In this document: piece by piece, positions 42,019 through 49,897 of the stretch
Layout of the letters: each line of letters opens with the position of its first letter
Numbering within the stretch: the stretch's first letter is position 1
DNA from: Paraglaciecola polaris LMG 21857
GTDB lineage: Bacteria > Pseudomonadota > Gammaproteobacteria > Enterobacterales > Alteromonadaceae
Assembly: GCF_000315055.1 (NCBI RefSeq)
Contig: NZ_BAER01000075.1
Span: 1 to 55,765, forward strand
Direction: 5' to 3'
DNA length: 55,765 nt
The notes under the pieces: model-generated
Database searches by the model: none
Told to the model about the DNA's origin: nothing
What the model saw: the letters and a program-made list of their open reading frames with translations, nothing else
Program-made: the position numbers and the translations under genes

Positions 42019-43572
42019 TTAATGCGCACCTCCGGTGTCTTCATTGCGCGCTTTGCGGATAAAGAACATCAACGGCAACGCGCAAGCGTACATAGCCCCG
42101 ATCCAAAGAAATAGATCATTAAAAGCCAAAACTTGTGCTTGCATCATGACTCTGTCAGCAATTTGTTTAATGGCAGCGGCAGCTGGATCACTTGCCGCAC
42201 CAGCAACGGCTAACTGGGCTTTTGTCAGCTCTTCAAGCACCACAGCACGACTAGTATCAATAGCAGGTATCAGCTGTGCCCAATGATAATCTACCCGTAT
42301 ATCACGAATAGTATCCATAAAGGCTAATCCCACCGCCCCGCCTAAGTTACGCAACACGTTAAACAAACCCGCGGCATTACTAATTTCACTGTTCGGTAAG
42401 GTACCCATGGCGATACGAGAGGCGGTCAGTAAGCACATGAGTAACCCGACACCACGGACCATCTGTGGCCACATAAATTGATTAAAGTCAGCTTGGTCGG
42501 TTAAATTTGCGTTCATCATAGAGCCTACCCCCACCATGACTAATCCCACGGCCAACATATAACGCGCATCAACCTTATCTGACAAACGCCCAATTATCGG
42601 TGCGCTGAAGAACATAGATGCACCGGTCACAAACATTAGCTGACCAATTTGAAAACTATTAAAGCCCCGCACTGTGCCTAGGAAAAGCGGCATCAAATAC
42701 ACCATTCCATACAGGGCAATACCAATAATGAACCCTAGAGATGCGCCCAAGGCAAAATTACGATCGCGAAAGACCCGTAAATCAACAATGGGCAAAGTGA
42801 CACGAAAAGCACGCCAGAAAAATCCAAGCGCCCCAAAGGCACATACCGTACTGAGTAGTAGAATTAGAGTACTGTCGAACCACTCGTCTCCTGGGCCTTC
42901 TTCGAGTATGTATTCCAGTGGACCCAAAAATAGCGCGAGATAGAGTAACCCTAAAAAGTCGATTTTCTTGAAAAGGGAGAAATCCGGTTTATCAATACGT
43001 AAATAAAACCACACTCCGGCACTGGCTAATATGCCTGGCACCACATTCATTAAAAACAACCAGTGCCAGCTCGCATGCTGCGTAATGTAGCCGCCCAGTG
43101 TTGGCCCTATAGAAGGTGCCGTTGTGGCAATCATACCAATCACAGCTTGCACGGCCCCCATGACCCTAAGCGGAAATAACTTAAAGCTGATGGCATAGGC
43201 GATGGGGATCATGGCGCCCCCTACAAACCCCTGGATAGCACGCATGATAATAAGTTGATCAATCGTTTGCGCTAATGCACAGCCCACACTCGCAACAGTA
43301 AAGGCGATACATGAGATAACAAAGGTTAGATGTGTTGATAACCAACGGGTTAACATCCCAGAAAGTGGGATCATAATGATTTCGGCGATAAGGTAAGCCG
43401 TTTGTACCCAGGATATTTCATCTGGTGTGGCTGAGACACCAGCTTGAATTTCATTTAATGAGCTGGCGACAATTTGAATATCAAGGATCGCCATGAACAT
43501 GCCTAGCATAACCGCTACAAAACCGATCCGCTGTCGTACCGATGGCATCTCGGTTACTTTTTCATCACTCAT
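42019..43572 (-). CDS. EmrB/QacA-type MFS multidrug transporter (DHA2 family)
   Basis: 14-helix proton-driven drug exporter, 517 aa. DHA2 landmarks are VMLGMFMAILDIQIVASSLNEIQ in TM1, SWVQTAYLIAEIIMIPLSG in TM2, the helix 4-5 region IMRAIQGFVGGAMIPIAYA and motif C-like TAPSIGPTLGGYITQHASWHWLFLMNVVPG. It is cotranscribed with the membrane-fusion protein upstream (26-nt gap) and divergent from a TetR-type gene. Probably works as an EmrAB-TolC tripartite pump. Confidence 0.92.
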   Translation of the reverse strand: MSDEKVTEMPSVRQRIGFVAVMLGMFMAILDIQIVASSLNEIQAGVSATPDEISWVQTAYLIAEIIMIPLSGMLTRWLSTHLTFVISCIAFTVASVGCALAQTIDQLIIMRAIQGFVGGAMIPIAYAISFKLFPLRVMGAVQAVIGMIATTAPSIGPTLGGYITQHASWHWLFLMNVVPGILASAGVWFYLRIDKPDFSLFKKIDFLGLLYLALFLGPLEYILEEGPGDEWFDSTLILLLSTVCAFGALGFFWRAFRVTLPIVDLRVFRDRNFALGASLGFIIGIALYGMVYLMPLFLGTVRGFNSFQIGQLMFVTGASMFFSAPIIGRLSDKVDARYMLAVGLVMVGVGSMMNANLTDQADFNQFMWPQMVRGVGLLMCLLTASRIAMGTLPNSEISNAAGLFNVLRNLGGAVGLAFMDTIRDIRVDYHWAQLIPAIDTSRAVVLEELTKAQLAVAGAASDPAAAAIKQIADRVMMQAQVLAFNDLFLWIGAMYACALPLMFFIRKARNEDTGGAH

Positions 43573-43598
43573 CTCAAGCGCCCTATTTAGCTTACGGC

Positions 43599-44690
43599 TT
43601 ACTGCATATCACGCTGGGAAGTTAACACCCGATCATTTGCCAGATAGGCGCTTTGCTGGTTGAACCCTTGGGTATCCACATAGGGCACAACAGATAAACC
43701 AGGCCGCAGCAAATGCATATATTCACTTGGCCCAGTGACTTGAATACGTACCGGCACGCGCTGCACTATTTTGTTGAAGTTTCCGGTGGCGTTGTCTTTC
43801 GGTAATAAACTAAATTCAGAGCCGGTAGCAGGGGAAATTGATGCCACAACACCGGTGAATTCCACGTCATCTTGAGCATCAACCGTGAGCTTAACCGGTT
43901 GACCGATTGTCATATGGCCAATTTGTGTCTCTTTATAATTTGCCACTACGTACACTTCCGGCAAAGGCACTAAATATAACAGTGTCATTGTTGGCTGCAC
44001 TAACCCACCACTGCGCGCGCCTAAGTTACCCACAATGCCATCGCTAGGAGCCAAAATATCGGTTTTTGCCAATTGACTCTGGGCATAGGCTATTTGCGAT
44101 TCAGCCGCATTAATGTTGGCCTCAGCACTCTGCTTTTGCGCTTCTAACACAGCAAACATTTGTTGACTCGCCGCAAAGGCCGCTTGAGTTTGTGCTAATT
44201 CAGCTTTTGCAACAGCTACATCGGCTTCAGTATTTTGCAATTGCTGTTTGGAATCAAACGACTGCTTATCCAAAATTTGAAAACGTTCCAAATTTAGCTG
44301 ACCGCGTTTCACTTGCGCTTTTGCAGCATCAATATTTGCTATCGCTTCATCGATTTTTTTGTGTTGTAGGTTAATTTGCTGCTCGGCATTCACAAGTGCA
44401 GCTTGGGCAACCGCTCGCTCAGCTTCGGCCTGGGCTAATTTAGCCAGATAATCGCTGGCGTTAATGCGCACCAGTAATTGGCCTTTATGTACGTGCTGGT
44501 TTTCTTGAACGGCAAGGGTTTCAATTCGCCCAGTTATTTCCGCACGAATTGAAATACTGTCAGATTTGATATAAGCATTGTCTGTTTCTTCAATAAAACG
44601 TCCATGTTCGAACCACTCAATACCTTTAGTAATACCCCAACCCACTAGTACCACTAACACAATTAGAAAAAACCCTTTTTTTAACCACAT
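43599..44690 (-). CDS. EmrA/HlyD-type membrane fusion protein
   Basis: Periplasmic adaptor of the EmrAB pump. 363 aa. One N-terminal membrane anchor (GFFLIVLVVLVGWGITKGI), a split lipoyl domain (DNAYIKSDSISIRAEITGRI and ILAPSDGIVGNLGARSGGLV), and between them a long Ala/Gln-rich coiled-coil hairpin of about 140 residues. The beta-barrel ETQIGHMTIGQPVKLTVDA follows. First gene of the operon; the operator palindrome at 44724-44743 lies 33 bp upstream of its start. Confidence 0.92.
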   Translation of the reverse strand: MWLKKGFFLIVLVVLVGWGITKGIEWFEHGRFIEETDNAYIKSDSISIRAEITGRIETLAVQENQHVHKGQLLVRINASDYLAKLAQAEAERAVAQAALVNAEQQINLQHKKIDEAIANIDAAKAQVKRGQLNLERFQILDKQSFDSKQQLQNTEADVAVAKAELAQTQAAFAASQQMFAVLEAQKQSAEANINAAESQIAYAQSQLAKTDILAPSDGIVGNLGARSGGLVQPTMTLLYLVPLPEVYVVANYKETQIGHMTIGQPVKLTVDAQDDVEFTGVVASISPATGSEFSLLPKDNATGNFNKIVQRVPVRIQVTGPSEYMHLLRPGLSVVPYVDTQGFNQQSAYLANDRVLTSQRDMQ

Positions 44691-44723
44691 GAGCGCGCCC
44701 GAATTTGAATGCTTTGACCACTA

Positions 44724-44743
44724 AGTGTAATGTATATTACACT
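44724..44743. promoter_or_regulatory. Probable TetR operator of the emrAB-like operon
   Basis: AGTGTAAT-GTAT-ATTACACT is a perfect 8+8 inverted repeat in the 137-bp divergent spacer between the emrA-like gene and the tetR-like gene. A partial extra copy (ACACTT) follows. It overlaps AT-rich sequences suitable as promoter elements for either gene, the usual arrangement for a repressor controlling itself and its target. Confidence 0.75.
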
Positions 44744-44827
44744 ACACTTTAAAACGATCAATCGATAACAAAGCGAAAAACGCAAATATTTGTTATTGTT
44801 ATTTTGTCTCACTTACTCAGCCAATTC

Positions 44828-45482
44828 ATGCCAATAAAGACACAACTAGAATCAAACGACATAACGCAATATGCGCCCCGTGAACGTGGCTTAATACGTC
44901 GTGATAAAATTATTCAAGCCGCGACAAAAGTTTTTGTTAAATCGGGTTATGAAGCGGCCAGTTTACAGGAGATCGTCTCGATCGCGGGGGGGGTCACTGG
45001 CAACCCTGTATCGTTTATTTGGTAATAAAGAAGGCTTGTTTTATGCTGTTATCGAACGCAAAAGTGATCAGTTATTAAGTGAAATCGATTATGGCCATTT
45101 GCAAAACAAACCTCCAGAAAGTGCCTTACTAGAAATAGGCCTGCGCTTTTTTAGTATGGTTATTTCACCTGAGGTCGGAGCCATTCATCGTCTGCTAATA
45201 GGTGAAGCAGTGCGTACGCCTCGATTGCGTGAGATTTTCTTGACCTTGGCCACAGAGCGGGCGATCCGCAACCTTGCCGATTACCTTCAGGGCCAAGTAG
45301 ACAAGCAGCAATTAGATATTCAAAATTGCTACATTGCAGCCAGCCATTTTATGGGCGCACTCAAAGGCAATTATCATATCCGTTGTATGTTAGGTGAAGT
45401 CGTCAATCTTAGTCTTGCACAGCAAGAAGAATTTGTCGCCACAGCGGTCGCCATGTTTATCAACGGTTACGCTCCTTCTTAA
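44828..45482 (+). CDS. TetR-family repressor of the efflux operon, frameshifted at G8
   Basis: Local repressor, divergent from the emrAB-like genes. The N-terminal helix-turn-helix (RDKIIQAATKVFVKSGYEAASLQEIVSIA) is encoded in one frame up to a run of eight G at 44986-44993. The recognition helix and ligand domain (GGSLATLYRLFGNKEGLFYAVIERK to VATAVAMFINGYAPS) continue in another. Seven G would restore the standard AGGSLATLYRLF sequence. The rest is uninterrupted, so this is either a base-calling or assembly error, a recent knock-out raising efflux, or a contingency tract that switches the repressor. ATG 44828 is the likely start; TTG 44804 is in frame. As written the product ends at 45025, after the first half of the DNA-binding motif. 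Confidence 0.8.
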
Positions 45483-45704
45483 TACGCTCAATGGGCGCCA
45501 GCATTTATTTTATTCTCTTAAGCATAGTCAGTAAGAATTGCACTGACCTGCGTAAGTACTTCGTCATTACGCCTGAACGATTATGTAAAATACCCTAAAG
45601 CCAACGTTGTAAGTACCATGTGGCCGAGGTTCCCCACGATTGTATAAAAACGGCAAAGCACTTGCATCTAATCGAATACATTCATGTTGCTAGTGTTCAA
45701 CTGG

Positions 45705-45716
45705 CAACCTAGGTTG
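45705..45716. promoter_or_regulatory. 12-bp palindrome at the ribosome-binding site of the OsmC-like gene
   Basis: CAACCTAGGTTG is a perfect palindrome touching the Shine-Dalgarno GAGG (45716-45719) of the next gene. It could bind a repressor or fold in the mRNA. No match to the OhrR consensus known to me. Confidence 0.3.
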
Positions 45717-45727
45717 AGGAAAATTCC

Positions 45728-46162
45728 ATGAGTATTGTGAAATCAGGTAGTGCGACATACAAGCCCCTCGGTAAATCGGGTAAAGGCAGCATTTCAACGC
45801 AAACAGGAGCCTTATCTAATCACCCGTACGGTTTTAACACCCGTTTTGAAGATGGTAAAGGGACCAATCCAGAGGAGCTCATAGGTGCAGCCCACGCCAG
45901 TTGTTTTACCATGGCATTGTCATTTGCTTTAGCAGATGCCGGTTATGACGACGGTGAACTTAGCACTACGGCAAAAATCAGTTTAGATAAAACCGATGGT
46001 GGCTTTGAAATAAGCCAATCAGCATTAAATTTAATAGCTAAAGTCGCGGGAATATCCCAAGATGAGTTTGCAAAAATAGCCCAAGGTGCCAAAGAAAACT
46101 GCCCTGTATCCAAACTACTAAATGTCCCCATTACTTTAAATTTCGAACTAAGCAAAAGCTAG
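45728..46162 (+). CDS. OsmC/Ohr-family peroxiredoxin
   Basis: 144-aa thiol peroxidase of the OsmC superfamily, reducing organic hydroperoxides. The two reactive cysteines are seen in AAHASCFTMALSFALADAG and AKENCPVSKLLNVPI, with FEDGKGTNPEELIGA before the first. Size and motifs fit the OsmC (osmotically inducible) subgroup rather than Ohr. GAGG lies at 8 nt from the ATG. Single gene, sharing a convergent terminator with the thioredoxin-like gene. Confidence 0.9.
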   Translation: MSIVKSGSATYKPLGKSGKGSISTQTGALSNHPYGFNTRFEDGKGTNPEELIGAAHASCFTMALSFALADAGYDDGELSTTAKISLDKTDGGFEISQSALNLIAKVAGISQDEFAKIAQGAKENCPVSKLLNVPITLNFELSKS

Positions 46163-46175
46163 TATATGTAAACAG

Positions 46176-46203
46176 CAAAGCAGGTCTGTAACGGCCTGCT
46201 TTG
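46176..46203. terminator. Convergent terminator hairpin
   Basis: CAAAGCAGG (46176-46184) and CCTGCTTTG (46195-46203) form a perfect 9-bp stem with a 10-nt loop, between the convergent OsmC-like and thioredoxin-like genes. The T content after the stem is modest on either strand. Confidence 0.7.
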
Positions 46204-46223
46204 TGTATATAAAAGACTTTTTC

Positions 46224-46739
46224 TTATAGCTCAGTCAAAGCGTGCAAATCTTCCCCTAAACTTGTTTTTGGCCTTTCTATCACACGACCTACCTCTTTTT
46301 CACCGTCTAGCAACACAAAGGTAGGGGTATACTTAAGTGCGTATTTGCTGGCCAATCCTTGAGGATCCATTTTATTGGTATCCACAGCCACTAAAGTCAA
46401 CTTAGGCACATCCAACCCACTAAGATCAAAGGTCTTCAATAGACGAGGGACTTCTCGCTGACTGTCGTGGCACCAAGTACCGAACAAGACCACTAGGGTG
46501 TCATCTTTTAATTCACCAACAGCGGATAGCTCAGCTTGGCTTGGTTGGTAACGATTATATTCAGCTTGAAATACAGGATACTGGGCGAACAATTGTTCAG
46601 CGCTTATTTTCCCCAATAAATCTGGCTCATTAGGCACAGATTGGCTGCACCCAACCACAATCAAGCTCATTAGCCACAATATCCCCAAAGTTTTCACTTG
46701 CTTCAACACGTTATCACTCCATATTTGTTTATCTGACAT
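46224..46739 (-). CDS. Thioredoxin-like lipoprotein with CxxS motif
   Basis: 171 aa. The signal peptide has lipobox VVGC (LWLMSLIVVGCSQS), so it is a predicted lipoprotein. The thioredoxin fold shows VVLFGTWCHDSQREVPRLL, where CxxC is replaced by CHDS: only the N-terminal Cys remains. The cis-Pro loop is KYTPTFVLLDG. A monothiol site suggests isomerase-like or mixed-disulfide chemistry, or metal or substrate binding, rather than oxidase activity. The long n-region before the signal helix may mean a later true start. Confidence 0.8.
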   Translation of the reverse strand: MSDKQIWSDNVLKQVKTLGILWLMSLIVVGCSQSVPNEPDLLGKISAEQLFAQYPVFQAEYNRYQPSQAELSAVGELKDDTLVVLFGTWCHDSQREVPRLLKTFDLSGLDVPKLTLVAVDTNKMDPQGLASKYALKYTPTFVLLDGEKEVGRVIERPKTSLGEDLHALTEL

Positions 46740-46932
46740 TCAATAATGTCACCATTTAAAAAGCAAGTTTAATTGTAACCCGCCAGCTAATTAACGAGTA
46801 TTTTTACTCCCGCCCTTAATTTAGTTTACGAGGATAAATCAAAGGTAAATAAAATCAGTGACTTGGCCTTTTTTTTTGCGCTAGAATTATAATGCTTTGT
46901 CAGCAACTTTTAACCCGCAAAGGATACAGACT

Positions 46933-48408
46933 ATGACGACACCGAGCGATAACGCATTTACTCAGTCGGTCAATGCGTTGGTGGCTAAAATAAATGCTGC
47001 AACTCAAACAAAAAGTTCCTTATTTGAGCAAGCTGAAATCTATTTTCAAGGAGCACAAAGCCAGCAGCGCGTCATTCAGCAATTGACAAGGGTTGTGAAA
47101 GAAAAGCATAAAGATCTCGATAGTGCCAAAAATGATATCCAGAAAAATCATTTGCGTGAGCTTCACAACAACGCCAAAAAAGAACTAAAAGATGAAACCG
47201 TAAAACAGGCACGTCAGCGTTATGCTCGTCTTAAATATTTGAAACAAATCTGTACTGATATCATTCAATTATGTGAAGGCCGTGACTGGCAGGAAACCCA
47301 GCAAAAAAGTGCAAAAGTATTAACCACACTCTTACTACTGTGCCCCCATGAAGGTAATAATGTAGCACCGGCGCATCAGCGCTGTAAGCCCTTGTATAAG
47401 GCTGTGCTCAGTTTACGTTTACTTGATCAGTTATTAACCAGTGAGGACGTAGAAAACCAATATGTTGTCAGTCGCTTTCATAGTTCATCACGTTTCTCAG
47501 CGCCGTCAAATAAATCTGCAGTACTTAATTTATTTCAAAGAGATGTGGCACGTCCCCTAGTAAGTGCTGCCTTGTTACAAGATATAGGTATGCAACATCC
47601 TGAGATACAGCGCTTGTTAAAAGGCTCTGACGGCTCGTTTAATCCTTTCCGAGTGCTAGAAAAAGACGTACGGATACCACTTTTGATCATGAATCACGAG
47701 CAAACAATGGACTACGTTTCCCTTGGCTTAGGTACGGAAGAATATGACGAAGAAAATGACGACTCTCCAGAATATGTGCAGCGCAAAGCGCATTTTGACA
47801 AAAATGAAAATAATCGTTATCGCTTAACACAGAGCATGTTAAATGACGCAATAAAACCAAAAGAAGCATTAGGCAGTACACTCAAGGCCGTGCAAATTTA
47901 TACCTCAATCGTGCTATCCACTAAACCCAAATTTAATGTCGCCGATTTACCCAAAGCCAGCAAAGTTGTCCTGCACTCAGCTCAAAAAGGTGCCCTGACT
48001 TTATCCAGTGCAAACGGCTTACAGAAAATTGTTGGTCATTTCCCTATGGGATACGGTGTGGTATTTGGCCCCGCGGATGCACAAAGCATGGTGCCAACGA
48101 ACTATGCTTACGCTGTGGTGAATGCGTTAAACCCTAAACACGCAAATGAGCCACACTGCCTTATCATTACCACGTTAGACACACACCACCGCACTGGCAA
48201 ACAGTTCACTTTACCCCAACAACAAAATTTATATTTTGAACCGGTTTATCAGCTCTTTTCAAAGACACCAGCTGCCACACTCAAGGCGGTCGCTGAAAAA
48301 ATTGCTATAACCCTCGATCAACCCAAAAATCAAGAAACGCTCCCCACATACTGGACAGTTCAGGGATATTTTCACTTTAAAAAGCAGCAAAATCTTTGGC
48401 CCCAGTAA
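46933..48408 (+). CDS. Uncharacterised 491-aa protein
   Basis: I do not recognise a family. No signal peptide or membrane helix, so it is probably cytosolic. Residues 1-130 are helical and rich in Lys/Gln/Glu (VVKEKHKDLDSAKNDIQKNH), likely a coiled coil. A central all-alpha part has ALLQDIGMQHPEIQRLLKG, loosely reminiscent of HD-GYP proteins but without an HD pair. An acidic loop (TEEYDEENDDSPEY) follows, then an alpha/beta C-terminal half with HFPMGYGVVFGPADAQSMVPTNYAYAVVNALNP. ATG 46933 has AAAGGA at good spacing; TTG 46897 is in frame but unsupported. Monocistronic. Confidence 0.75.
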   Translation: MTTPSDNAFTQSVNALVAKINAATQTKSSLFEQAEIYFQGAQSQQRVIQQLTRVVKEKHKDLDSAKNDIQKNHLRELHNNAKKELKDETVKQARQRYARLKYLKQICTDIIQLCEGRDWQETQQKSAKVLTTLLLLCPHEGNNVAPAHQRCKPLYKAVLSLRLLDQLLTSEDVENQYVVSRFHSSSRFSAPSNKSAVLNLFQRDVARPLVSAALLQDIGMQHPEIQRLLKGSDGSFNPFRVLEKDVRIPLLIMNHEQTMDYVSLGLGTEEYDEENDDSPEYVQRKAHFDKNENNRYRLTQSMLNDAIKPKEALGSTLKAVQIYTSIVLSTKPKFNVADLPKASKVVLHSAQKGALTLSSANGLQKIVGHFPMGYGVVFGPADAQSMVPTNYAYAVVNALNPKHANEPHCLIITTLDTHHRTGKQFTLPQQQNLYFEPVYQLFSKTPAATLKAVAEKIAITLDQPKNQETLPTYWTVQGYFHFKKQQNLWPQ

Positions 48409-48769
48409 GGGGGATGAAAATCGGCAAAAGAATAATATATAACTAAAATACATACCGAATAGTACAAAAATTATTTCTCGTCGCTTGTTTATTGCTATTC
48501 TGCCCCCACTTACCCAACTGGTTTTCGCCGGACATCAGTTTATTCGACATTAAGTAAAAAAATGAGATTTTTTTACTGTTTAATCTGTCTTTGCTTCATG
48601 AACGTAGAAAGCGAGCATAAGAATATACTGGGCTGCATTTAACGACCCATAAACAAGGGTCTACGAGCGATTCTAAGATTAATGCACTCATATCAGCCAT
48701 ACTGAACATAAACCAACACTATATAAAAATTAAGCGTGTGTTGCTCACGCCAAACAAGGATTTAATGTA
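48409..48769 (+). promoter_or_regulatory. Long leader/promoter region of the RND operon
   Basis: This 361-bp spacer has no gene. An AT-rich perfect inverted repeat, AGTAAAAAAA-TGAGA-TTTTTTTACT (48553-48577), could be a terminator-like or operator element. A smaller GCGTG/CACGC repeat (48734-48750) lies 20 bp before the RND adaptor ATG and could be an operator or block ribosome access. No pump regulator gene is adjacent. Confidence 0.45.
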
Positions 48770-49885
48770 ATGCGCTTACTCAAGCCCTATTTATTGACCA
48801 CAATACTGTTAACTTTCGTTACCGCTTGCTCAAAGCAACCTGAACAACAAGCATCTACCCCGCAAGCTTTACCCGTTGAAGTAGGCAATCCAATCCAATC
48901 TGTCATCACCCAGTGGGATGAATACACGGGACGTTTCGACGCCACCCAACAAGTGGATATTCGCGCCCGTGTCAGTGGGTATTTAGATAAAGTGAATTTC
49001 AAAGACGGGCAGATGGTCAAAAAGGGCGATGTGCTATTTGTTATTGACCAGCGTCCATTTACTATCGCCTTACAAAGTGCCGAGTCTCGACTTGCATTAG
49101 CCAAAAAAGAGCTAACACGCGGTAAAGATTTACGTAAGAAAAACTCTCTTTCTCAAGAAGAAGTAGACCGTCGCCAAAATGAACACGATATGGCGCTAGC
49201 AAATGTTAATACGGCTAAACTTGACTTAGAATTTACTGAAGTGAAATCCCCTATTGATGGCGTTGTCTCTCGCGATTTAATCAACGAAGGTAACCTTATT
49301 AATGGCACGGCAACCAATGCCACTTTGCTAACCAATGTGGTTTCCATTGATCCAATTCACTTTTACTTTGATGCTGGTGAACGGGATTTATTACGTTACA
49401 TACGTTTAAGCCAATCGAATAAACGTGAAAGCTCACGCAGTGCATCCAATCCAGTGAAAATTCGTCTGCAAGACGAAAGCGACTTTACCCACACAGGCGT
49501 AATGGACTTCGTTGATAATCAAATTGATCAGAACACAGGCACCATAGTTGGCCGAGCAATCTTAGATAACCCAGGTGGTTTTATTTTGCCTGGTTTGTTT
49601 GGGCGCATTCGTTTGTTATCAGAACTGAACGTTGAGAAAATACTGATCCCCGACGCCATTATTGGTACAGACCAGTCGCGTAAATTTGTTTTTGTTGTCA
49701 ATGATGAAGGCAAGGTCGACCGTAAGTTTGTCACCTTGGGCAAATTACACACGAATGAATTGCGGGTAATTGAATCCGGTTTAGACACAGGTGATCGTAT
49801 GATCCTGAATAATCTAATGCGCGCTAGACCTGGCACGCCGGTTGAGGCCAAAGAAGTCGACCTTTCCAGCCAATACACGCTGTAA
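48770..49885 (+). CDS. RND efflux periplasmic adaptor (AcrA/MexE type)
   Basis: Membrane-fusion lipoprotein of 371 aa. Lipobox VTAC in MRLLKPYLLTTILLTFVTAC; lipoyl halves YTGRFDATQQVDIRARVSGYL and FTEVKSPIDGVVSRDLINEG around an alpha-hairpin (ESRLALAKKELTRGKDLRKK); then the beta-barrel and membrane-proximal domains. The VSGYLDKVNFKDGQMVKKGDVLFVIDQRPF segment is typical of the MexE/OqxA-like branch. It is 12 nt upstream of the pump gene; no outer-membrane TolC-like gene follows, so a remote TolC is expected. Confidence 0.94.
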   Translation: MRLLKPYLLTTILLTFVTACSKQPEQQASTPQALPVEVGNPIQSVITQWDEYTGRFDATQQVDIRARVSGYLDKVNFKDGQMVKKGDVLFVIDQRPFTIALQSAESRLALAKKELTRGKDLRKKNSLSQEEVDRRQNEHDMALANVNTAKLDLEFTEVKSPIDGVVSRDLINEGNLINGTATNATLLTNVVSIDPIHFYFDAGERDLLRYIRLSQSNKRESSRSASNPVKIRLQDESDFTHTGVMDFVDNQIDQNTGTIVGRAILDNPGGFILPGLFGRIRLLSELNVEKILIPDAIIGTDQSRKFVFVVNDEGKVDRKFVTLGKLHTNELRVIESGLDTGDRMILNNLMRARPGTPVEAKEVDLSSQYTL

Positions 49886-49897
49886 GGGGATAAGAAT

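Noticed and set aside
44901-45482. Treating the downstream half of the TetR gene as an independent gene from 44901
   Set aside because: Its first 30 residues are an out-of-frame reading of the real DNA-binding domain; the halves join with one base fewer in the G tract.
47500-47800. HD-GYP phosphodiesterase domain in the orphan protein
   Set aside because: QDIGMQHPEIQ looks similar to part of the HD-GYP helix, but neither HD nor GYP residues are present.
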